Shown piece after piece: positions 1 to 6,037 of a stretch of DNA of 11,624 bases. A program made the translations under genes and the position numbers. This stretch comes from Clostridia bacterium. GTDB taxonomy: Bacteria > Bacillota > Clostridia > Oscillospirales > CAG-382. The stretch spans positions 1 to 11,624 of the forward strand of contig JAGDBE010000013.1 in assembly GCA_017959195.1 (NCBI GenBank), read 5' to 3'. The number at the start of each line of letters is the position of its first letter. Positions within the stretch are counted from its first letter, which is position 1. Below the pieces are notes generated by a model, which worked only from the letters and a program-made list of their open reading frames with translations, was not told the origin of the DNA and searched no databases.

Positions 1-222
1 TACGCTCATTCCGTCAGACGTTGCGGGAAGCGGCAGAATCAAAACGTCCGACATTGAAATTAAGTCGGATAAATTCTTTATTCTTGTGCAAAGCCCGAAA
101 TCTCCGCTATATTTATCAAAGCCGTAAAGCACGGTTTCATATCCGTATGAAGCGATTTTTTTAGCTGTTATAATCTGTCTTTCGCCGCCGCAGATAAAAC
201 CGACTTTTATATCTTTTTTCAA
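1..222 (-). CDS. dpaA: Dipicolinate synthase subunit A (partial, N-terminal 74 residues)
   Basis: The gene runs off the left edge and only its first 74 codons are present. DpaA (SpoVFA in Bacillus) with DpaB makes dipicolinic acid in the mother cell, for loading into the forespore. The visible part is the start of a Rossmann-like fold. After a lysine-rich start comes VGFICGGERQ, matching the family's N-terminal IGGDxRQ-type motif, then LYGFDKY (family VGFDQ) and the strand LILPLPATSDG (family IILPVSxT). The start is TTG at 222-220: a stop codon (TAA, 228-226) lies two codons upstream in frame, no ATG or GTG lies nearby, and an AAAGGGGG ribosome binding site (237-230) sits 7 bases before TTG. 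It is transcribed divergently from phoH. The family call is from memory of SpoVFA. A different NAD-binding protein cannot be excluded because the catalytic part is missing. Confidence 0.72.
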   Translation of the reverse strand, partial: MKKDIKVGFICGGERQIITAKKIASYGYETVLYGFDKYSGDFGLCTRIKNLSDLISMSDVLILPLPATSDGMSV

Positions 223-229
223 ATTTTAG

Positions 230-237
230 CCCCCTTT
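230..237 (-). promoter_or_regulatory. Ribosome binding site deciding the TTG start of dpaA
   Basis: Minus-strand AAAGGGGG ends 7 bases before TTG at 222-220. With the in-frame stop just upstream, it fixes the start of the left-edge gene. Confidence 0.65.
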
Positions 238-257
238 CGCTTTGTTTGTACATGCTA

Positions 258-285
258 TATAATATGAGTCTTTTGCGCTTTATGA
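258..285 (-). promoter_or_regulatory. Possible sporulation-sigma promoter for dpaA
   Basis: On the minus strand TCATAAA (285-279) is followed after 12 bases by CATATTATA (266-258). The second element fits the CATA-type -10 boxes used by the mother-cell factors sigma-E and sigma-K (sigma-K consensus CATANNNTA). The first resembles the ATA-containing sigma-E -35. Dipicolinate synthase genes are known to be mother-cell expressed. The region is AT-rich, so a chance match is quite possible. No good sigma-A pair was seen for this gene. Confidence 0.25.
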
Positions 286-340
286 TAATTTCTCGTTATG
301 CATATAATCGGCTTCAAATGCGCAAAACATAAAAAAACAC

Positions 341-368
341 GCTTTGCGTATTGAAAAAAACGCAAAGC
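341..368. repeat. Perfect 9-bp inverted repeat around the phoH -35 box
   Basis: GCTTTGCGT (341-349) and ACGCAAAGC (360-368) are exact reverse complements separated by 10 bases. The gap contains the -35 box of the phoH promoter, and the right arm fills most of the -35/-10 spacer. It may be an operator for a dimeric regulator. Read on the minus strand it is a stem followed after 3 bases by seven Ts (337-331), so it could instead stop antisense transcription heading towards dpaA. On the plus strand no T-run follows, so it is not a plus-strand terminator. A related pair of arms, TTTTGCGC (271-278) and GCGCAAAA (320-327), lies to the left. Confidence 0.6.
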
Positions 369-379
369 TATTATATAAT
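351..379 (+). promoter_or_regulatory. Vegetative (sigma-A type) promoter of the phoH operon
   Basis: TTGAAA (351-356) and TATAAT (374-379) are separated by exactly 17 bases: a -35 with one mismatch and a perfect -10. A second TATAAT (380-385) follows directly. Transcription would begin near 386-390, giving a short leader of about 25 bases with an AAAGGA ribosome binding site before the phoH ATG. Confidence 0.8.
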
Positions 380-411
380 TATAATGTACAGATATTGAAA
401 GGACTCGGAAT

Positions 412-1383
412 ATGACTGAAAAACTCGTAAAAATAGCATCTACCGAAAAAACAGCGGAAATATTCGGCGATTTTGACGCAAACACGAAAATTATCGAAAG
501 CGAATTCGGCGTGCGTCTGTTTCAGACGTCGGAAGGCATAAACGTCATCGGCGACGAGCCGTCTGACGTTGAAAAAGCGGCAAACGCGATAGAATATCTG
601 CTCAAACTGTCCGAAAACTACGACGTACCAAACGAACAGACCGTAAGATACGTTATAAGCATGGTAAATTCCGGAAGCGCGGGCTCCCTCCAGACGCTTG
701 ACGGCGACTGCATATGCATAACGTCGCGCGGAAAGCCCGTCAAAGCAAAAACCGTCGGTCAGAAGCAGTATATAGATTCAATTTCGCAAAATACACTTAC
801 TTTTGCAATAGGCCCTGCCGGAACGGGAAAGACTTTTCTTGCCATTGCAATGGCGGTAAACGCGCTGCGCGCAAAGCAGGTCAACAGAATCATTCTCACC
901 CGCCCCGCGGTTGAAGCGGGAGAGCGCCTTGGCTTTCTTCCGGGAGATTTGCAGAGCAAAATAGACCCGTACCTGCGTCCGCTTTACGACGCGCTCTTCC
1001 AGATGCTCGGAATGGACGGCTACACGAGAAATCTTGAAAAAGGCGCAATAGAAATAGCTCCGCTTGCATATATGAGAGGCAGAACCCTCGACGATTCATT
1101 TATAATTCTCGACGAGGCGCAAAACACGACGCCCGAACAGATGAAGATGTTTTTGACAAGACTCGGCTTCGGCTCAAAGGTCGTAGTAACCGGCGACATC
1201 ACGCAGATTGACCTGCCGAGAGGCGTAAAAAGCGGTCTTTCGGAGGCCGTAAAAATTCTCGACGGAATTCCGGGAATTTCGGTATTCAACCTCACTTCAA
1301 AAGACATTGTGCGCCACTCCCTCGTTCAGAAAATCATAAACGCATACGAAAAATACGAAAACAACAAGAAGGTCGAAGAATGA
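412..1383 (+). CDS. phoH: PhoH family ATPase (PhoL/YbeZ-like)
   Basis: The 323-residue product has the length and layout of the PhoH/PhoL subfamily found beside ybeY in most bacteria. An N-terminal RNA-binding KH-like region (about residues 10-70) is followed by a P-loop ATPase domain. The Walker A motif is GPAGTGKT at residues 134-141 and the Walker B region is LDEAQ with D234-E235. A conserved VVTGDITQIDLP stretch follows. PhoH proteins are cytoplasmic and are thought to act in RNA metabolism, some as helicases working with YbeY; the exact role is unsettled. The ATG follows an AAAGGA site with an 8-base spacer. The stop overlaps the next start (ATGA), so translation is probably coupled to the YbeY-Era gene. 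It is the first gene of the operon driven by the promoter at 351-379. In Bacillus and Clostridium the sporulation genes yqfC and yqfD usually precede phoH; here dpaA is the neighbour. Confidence 0.93.
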   Translation: MTEKLVKIASTEKTAEIFGDFDANTKIIESEFGVRLFQTSEGINVIGDEPSDVEKAANAIEYLLKLSENYDVPNEQTVRYVISMVNSGSAGSLQTLDGDCICITSRGKPVKAKTVGQKQYIDSISQNTLTFAIGPAGTGKTFLAIAMAVNALRAKQVNRIILTRPAVEAGERLGFLPGDLQSKIDPYLRPLYDALFQMLGMDGYTRNLEKGAIEIAPLAYMRGRTLDDSFIILDEAQNTTPEQMKMFLTRLGFGSKVVVTGDITQIDLPRGVKSGLSEAVKILDGIPGISVFNLTSKDIVRHSLVQKIINAYEKYENNKKVEE

Positions 1384-2792
1384 AACACAAAATATACACC
1401 GGCAACAAACAGAATAAAGTCGAACTCACACCGTCTTTGAGAGCGCTTGCAAAAAAAGTGATTATAGCCGCTCTTGACGACGCGGAGCTTGAAATTCCCG
1501 TAGAAATATCCTTAACCTTTACCGACAACGAAGGAATAAGAGAATTAAATAAAGAATACAGAAACAAAGACGTCCCGACTGACGTGCTGTCATTTCCGAT
1601 GTTCGAAAACGGCGAAATCGAGTACGACGACGAGTCGGACGAGCCCTGCGCTCTGGGCGATATAGTAATATCTCTCGAAAAAGCAAAGTCTCAGGCGGAA
1701 GAATACGGACACAGCATTGACCGCGAAGTCGGATTTTTGTGCGTTCACTCGGTGCTGCACCTCTTGGGATACGACCATGAAACGAGTAAGGACGACGAGG
1801 AATATATGAACGAGACCTGCGAATACATTTTAGACTCGCTCGGACTAAAAAGGAATACCGCTTCCGAAAAAACTTCGGATGAAGCAGAAAAGATCGACGA
1901 AAAAGATATGAAAACCGCGTTTATAAGCATCGTGGGACGCCCGAACGTAGGTAAAAGCACGCTGCTCAACGCGATTATAGGCGAAAAAGTCGCCGCCGTT
2001 TCAAAAAAGCCGCAGACGACGCGCGGAAAAATCACGGGAATCTTAACGCTCGGAAACGAACAGTACGTTTTCATCGACACGCCGGGACTTCACAAGCCGA
2101 AAAACAAGCTCGGCGAATATATGGTAAACGCCGCGAAGTCCTCCGTTCCCGACGCAGACGCGATAGTGCTCGTTGTTGAGGCGACGGAAAACATAACCCC
2201 CGCGGATAAGGAAATTATAGAAAACCTGAAGAAATTCAGACTTCCCGCGGTTTTGGTAATAAACAAGACCGACGTTTCCAAAAAAGACCGCCTTTTGATT
2301 ACTATCGACAAGTATTCCAAAATGTTTGATTTCAAGGCGGTAATACCCGCAAGCGCGCTTACGGGCGAAAACGTAAACGAAATCATACCGGAACTCAGAC
2401 AGTTCCTCAAAGACGAGAAGTGGTTCTTCCCGTCGGATATGATAACCGACCAGACGGCAAGGCAGATGGCTTCGGAAATAATAAGAGAAAAGCTTTTGCG
2501 TCTGCTTGACGATGAAATTCCGCACGGAACGGCGGTAACCATAGAGGACTACGTCGAAAAGCCGAATATCGTTGAAATCCGCGCCGAAATTTACTGCGAA
2601 AAAGAGGCGCACAAAAAAATAATAATCGGAAAAAACGGTGCCACTCTAAAAAAAGCGGCAACCTATGCGCGCGAGGACATAGAAAAAATCACGGGAAAAA
2701 AAGTATATCTCAATTTGTGGGTAAAAGTAAAGGAAAACTGGCGGGACAGCGAGCTTAACCTCTCCCGTCTCGGCTTCAAAAAAGAGGATTGA
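1380..2792 (+). CDS. ybeY-era: YbeY endoribonuclease - Era GTPase fusion protein
   Basis: One uninterrupted 470-codon frame holds two full proteins. Residues 1 to about 155 are YbeY, the metal-dependent RNase of 16S rRNA 3'-end maturation and ribosome quality control. Its zinc signature is H123-x3-H127-x5-H133, within HLLGYDH. A charged linker (about 156-176) leads to M177, where Era begins. Era contributes the GTPase motifs GRPNVGKS (G1, 186-193), PQTTR (switch I), DTPGL (233-237), NKTD (295-298) and SALTG. A C-terminal KH domain carries GKNG at 417-420. Its 294 residues are normal Era length. Era binds the 16S 3' end during 30S assembly. No ribosome binding site precedes M177, so Era is probably made only as part of the fusion. 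The start overlaps the phoH stop. dgkA and cdd, which often lie between ybeY and era in related genomes, are absent. Confidence 0.93.
   Translation: MKHKIYTGNKQNKVELTPSLRALAKKVIIAALDDAELEIPVEISLTFTDNEGIRELNKEYRNKDVPTDVLSFPMFENGEIEYDDESDEPCALGDIVISLEKAKSQAEEYGHSIDREVGFLCVHSVLHLLGYDHETSKDDEEYMNETCEYILDSLGLKRNTASEKTSDEAEKIDEKDMKTAFISIVGRPNVGKSTLLNAIIGEKVAAVSKKPQTTRGKITGILTLGNEQYVFIDTPGLHKPKNKLGEYMVNAAKSSVPDADAIVLVVEATENITPADKEIIENLKKFRLPAVLVINKTDVSKKDRLLITIDKYSKMFDFKAVIPASALTGENVNEIIPELRQFLKDEKWFFPSDMITDQTARQMASEIIREKLLRLLDDEIPHGTAVTIEDYVEKPNIVEIRAEIYCEKEAHKKIIIGKNGATLKKAATYAREDIEKITGKKVYLNLWVKVKENWRDSELNLSRLGFKKED
2784..2788 (+). promoter_or_regulatory. Ribosome binding site deciding the GTG start of recO
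   Basis: GAGGA within the last codons of the fusion gene lies 6 bases before GTG at 2795. The alternative TTG at 2789 would start directly against this site, which is too close. Confidence 0.6.
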
Positions 2793-2794
2793 AC

Positions 2795-3577
2795 GTGGAA
2801 ACTCTGACTTTCGACGGTATCGTCTTAAAAGAGGTTTTATACAACGACAACGATAAAATATTGACCGTACTCACTGCAAATAAAGGTATAGTCTCGGTTA
2901 CGGCAAAGGGCGTAAAGAGCATAAAGAGCAAAAACAGCTCTGCCGTTCAGCTTTTTTGCTACAGCGAATTTGAGATACTGAAATACAAAAATCAGTACGT
3001 TCTCAAAACCGCGACCTTGAAAGACGGCTTTTACGGCATACGCGGCGACGTCGAAAAATACGCGCTTGCGTGTTATTTTGCTGAAATAACCGCATTTTTC
3101 GCGACGAGCGAAAACGACGAAACCGACGTGCTCCGCCTTCTGCTAAACGCGCTTTTTATTCTTGCAAAGGACGAAAACAAACCTCTCTGGCTTACCAAAG
3201 CGGCGTTTGAACTTAAACTTGCCTGCGTGTGCGGCTTTGCGCCGCAGTTTGACTACTGCAAAACGTGCGGCGCCGAAACAGGCACAACGTCATCAAAGTA
3301 CGTTTATTTCAGCTTTGCCGACAACGAAATAGTTTGCGAGGAATGCGTTTCAAAAAACACTGATAATACCGCGGACTTTAAAAAATTAACTCTTTCCGTC
3401 TCTTTTGCGATTCAATACGTTATTCATTCGCTGATAAACCGCTTCGCTTCATTTACGCTTGACGACAAAAACGCGCCGGCATTCTGCGAATTTTGCGAAA
3501 AGTACCTTATATACACCGCGGAACGCTCTTTTGAGTCGCTGAAGTTTTATTATTCAATAAAAAAACAGTTATATTAA
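2795..3577 (+). CDS. recO: DNA repair protein RecO
   Basis: RecO helps load RecA on SSB-coated gaps together with RecR (and RecF) and anneals complementary strands. The 260-residue product has family length. The N-terminal OB fold includes a GIVLKE stretch near residue 10 and the AKGVKSIKSK region. The C-terminal helical domain carries a four-cysteine zinc site, C155-x2-C158 and C181-x2-C184. This site is common in Gram-positive RecO and missing from Escherichia coli RecO. GTG at 2795 is preferred as start because a GAGGA site sits 6 bases upstream; the frame also reaches a TTG at 2789 that is too close to that site. It begins 2 bases after the YbeY-Era stop, and mutS2 follows after 10 bases, so all are in one operon. 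Sequence conservation of RecO is low overall, but position after era and the zinc site support the call. Confidence 0.9.
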   Translation: METLTFDGIVLKEVLYNDNDKILTVLTANKGIVSVTAKGVKSIKSKNSSAVQLFCYSEFEILKYKNQYVLKTATLKDGFYGIRGDVEKYALACYFAEITAFFATSENDETDVLRLLLNALFILAKDENKPLWLTKAAFELKLACVCGFAPQFDYCKTCGAETGTTSSKYVYFSFADNEIVCEECVSKNTDNTADFKKLTLSVSFAIQYVIHSLINRFASFTLDDKNAPAFCEFCEKYLIYTAERSFESLKFYYSIKKQLY

Positions 3578-3587
3578 AGGACTTAAT

Positions 3588-5993
3588 ATGAAAAACAACC
3601 TGATGCTCAATTCAGACAATCTAAATAAAAGCGCCGACAGGGGCGCGTTTGAGCGCGCAATGAAAACGCTTGAACTTGACAAGGTGCTTGAGCTTGTCAA
3701 AGACTGCGCTTCCACCGAAAAGGGCAAGGAAAAAATCGCAAAGCTCTTCCCTTCGACGTCAAAGGATACCATAATCAAAAACTTAAAAGAGACGTCGGAA
3801 GCAAAACTTTACGTACAGACCAAGACTTCCCCGTCGTTTATGGGAGCAAAGGACATCACCAAAAGCATAAAAACCGCAAGAAAAGGCGGTATGCTCTCTA
3901 TGCGCCAGCTTCTTGATATTTCAAACGTCCTTTCTGTGTCGCTTTCAATGGAAAGCTATCTATCGTTAAAAGAAAAGGCGCCGCTGCTTGACGAATATAA
4001 AGCCGCACTGCGCCCGAATAAGTTTTTGCGCGATAAGATTAATTCAGCGATTATTTCCGAGGACCTCATGTCAGACAACGCCTCGCAAAAGCTTTTCGAT
4101 ATAAGGCGCTCTATAAAAAATTCGTCGAATAAAATCCGCGACGTGCTCCAGAAATACACGTCGGGCGCAAATTCAAAGTATTTGCAGGAAAATATCGTAA
4201 CCATAAGAAACGGCAGATATGTAATACCCGTAAAAAACGAGTATAAAAACGAAATAAAAGGACTCGTCCACGATACGTCGTCGTCCGGCTCGACGCTGTT
4301 CATTGAGCCGATGCAGGTAGTCGAGGAAAACAATAAGCTCCGCACGCTCGAAGCCGAGGAAAAAGCGGAAACCGAGCGCATTTTATACGAACTTTCCGCG
4401 GAATGCGACAGATTTTCGCACGATATTCTCTCGGATTTTGAAATAATCACGTCTTTGGACATGATTTTTGCAAAAGCGGAATACTCGTATGCCACGGAAT
4501 CGTCGGAACCGGTAATCAATACCGATAAATATATAAATCTCGTAAACGCACGGCATCCGTTGCTCGATAAAGAAAGCGCGGTGCCGATAAACGTATATCT
4601 CGGCAAAAAATTCACAACGCTCGTAATCACGGGCCCAAATACAGGAGGAAAAACGGTTACATTAAAGACGATAGGACTTCTATCCCTTATGGCGCAGTGC
4701 GGACTTCATATTCCCGCGTCCGACAGCTCAACCCTTCCCGTTTTCGACTCAATTCTCGCGGACATCGGCGACGAGCAGAGCATAGAGCAGTCCTTATCGA
4801 CGTTTTCGGCCCACATGGTAAATATCGTAAAAATTCTCCGCGAATTTACGCCCGACTCGCTCATACTTTTCGACGAGCTCGGCGCAGGCACCGACCCGAT
4901 AGAAGGCGCGGCGCTTGCACAGTCTATTCTCGAAAGAGTAACGTCCTGCAAGGCGTTATGCGCGTCAACTACGCATTACGCCGAACTCAAGGCGTACGCG
5001 CTCGAAACAAAAGACGTGTCAAATGCTTCGTGCGAATTCGACGTTGAAACGCTGCAGCCGACGTACAGACTTATAATCGGACTTCCCGGAAAGTCGAACG
5101 CCTTTGCGATAGCGAGTAAGCTCGGCATTTCAAAGGACATAATCAAGGCGTCAAAGGCAAAAATCGACAACGGCACACGCTCGTTTGAGGGACTTATAGG
5201 TAAACTCGAAAGAGAGCGTATCGACCTTGAAAAAAAGAAGGACGCGCTTGAAAAGAATCTTGCGCACTCGCAGGAAATGTACGACAAAGCCGAGAAAATG
5301 CGCAAGGAATTCAATGAAAGGATAGAAAAAGAGTCGCAGAACGCCGAAAGAAAGGCAAAAGAACTGCTTGAACGTGCAAGGAGCTCAGCCGATTACGTAT
5401 TTTCGGAGCTTCAGGAAATACAAAAGAAAAAGGATTCATCCGACTTCAAGGAAATGCTTGAAAAATCGCGTGAAAACGTGCGGAAATCCCTCGGTTATGC
5501 CGAAAAAGACATTCCGGAAGCAAATAAAATCGAAGCGGAATACATTCCGCCGCGCGATTACGCCGTCGGCGACACCGTAAAGGTCGAAGATTTCGGAAAA
5601 ACGGGCATCATAGCGTCTCTTGACGGTAAAAATGCGACGGTAACGTTCGGAAGTGCAAAAATCAAAACGGAAATATCGAAACTCCGCCTCGTAGAAGACG
5701 GCGCAAAAGAAAAAACTTCTTCGCCGCGCACTCCGAAAAAGGCGTCGGAAGCACACTCCGAAACCGACGTGCGCGGAATGACGGGCGACGACGCAATTTT
5801 CGTCGTTGACAAGTTTTTAGACGACGCGATTCTCTCTTCCCTGCCCACTGTAAGAATCATTCACGGAAAAGGCACGGGAGCTCTCAGAAAGGCGTTATGG
5901 GACTACCTCAAACACGATAAACGAGTGTCATCCTTACGCTCCGGCTCATTCGGAGAGGGCGATGCGGGAGTTACCGTGGTAAACCTCAAATAA
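3588..5993 (+). CDS. mutS2: Endonuclease MutS2 (Smr domain ATPase)
   Basis: The 801-residue product has the full MutS2 plan: an N-terminal lever region, a MutS-type ABC ATPase, a long coiled coil, a small KOW-like domain and a C-terminal Smr domain. Walker A is GPNTGGKT at 349-356 and Walker B ends in D429-E430 (FDELGAGTD). The coiled coil spans about residues 520-650 and is rich in Lys and Glu. The Smr domain shows DVRG at 727-730 and HGKGTG at 759-764, the motifs linked to nuclease activity. MutS2 does not take part in mismatch repair. It has been tied to suppression of recombination and, in Bacillus subtilis, to splitting collided ribosomes. An AAAGGA site precedes the ATG, 10 bases after recO. 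Residues 1 to about 24 form a polar extension before the usual family start; an internal ATG (codon 25) has no good ribosome binding site. The gene ends at a shared terminator facing groEL. Confidence 0.95.
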   Translation: MKNNLMLNSDNLNKSADRGAFERAMKTLELDKVLELVKDCASTEKGKEKIAKLFPSTSKDTIIKNLKETSEAKLYVQTKTSPSFMGAKDITKSIKTARKGGMLSMRQLLDISNVLSVSLSMESYLSLKEKAPLLDEYKAALRPNKFLRDKINSAIISEDLMSDNASQKLFDIRRSIKNSSNKIRDVLQKYTSGANSKYLQENIVTIRNGRYVIPVKNEYKNEIKGLVHDTSSSGSTLFIEPMQVVEENNKLRTLEAEEKAETERILYELSAECDRFSHDILSDFEIITSLDMIFAKAEYSYATESSEPVINTDKYINLVNARHPLLDKESAVPINVYLGKKFTTLVITGPNTGGKTVTLKTIGLLSLMAQCGLHIPASDSSTLPVFDSILADIGDEQSIEQSLSTFSAHMVNIVKILREFTPDSLILFDELGAGTDPIEGAALAQSILERVTSCKALCASTTHYAELKAYALETKDVSNASCEFDVETLQPTYRLIIGLPGKSNAFAIASKLGISKDIIKASKAKIDNGTRSFEGLIGKLERERIDLEKKKDALEKNLAHSQEMYDKAEKMRKEFNERIEKESQNAERKAKELLERARSSADYVFSELQEIQKKKDSSDFKEMLEKSRENVRKSLGYAEKDIPEANKIEAEYIPPRDYAVGDTVKVEDFGKTGIIASLDGKNATVTFGSAKIKTEISKLRLVEDGAKEKTSSPRTPKKASEAHSETDVRGMTGDDAIFVVDKFLDDAILSSLPTVRIIHGKGTGALRKALWDYLKHDKRVSSLRSGSFGEGDAGVTVVNLK

Positions 5994-5996
5994 ATA

Positions 5997-6024
5997 AAAA
6001 AATCTCGCTTTCGCGAGATTTTTT
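5997..6024. terminator. Bidirectional intrinsic terminator between mutS2 and groEL
   Basis: A perfect 12-bp stem pairs 5997-6008 (six As then TCTCGC) with 6013-6024 (GCGAGA then six Ts) around a TTTC loop. The A-run and T-run make it work on both strands: for mutS2, ending at 5993, and for groEL, ending at 6038 on the other strand. Confidence 0.93.
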
Positions 6025-6037
6025 ATTTTTGTAATTA

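Noticed and set aside
2043..2612. Long open frame antisense to era (189 codons)
   Set aside because: It lies wholly within the conserved Era coding region, has no family motif, and is explained by the codon pattern of the real gene.
1908..2792. Separate era gene starting at 1908
   Set aside because: There is no stop after the YbeY domain and no ribosome binding site before this ATG, so fusion is the simpler reading.
2789..2794. TTG start for recO at 2789
   Set aside because: It abuts the GAGGA site with no spacer; GTG at 2795 has a proper distance.
3956..4630. Open frame antisense to mutS2 (224 codons)
   Set aside because: Ser/Phe-rich shadow translation opposite the conserved MutS2 core; no recognisable domain.
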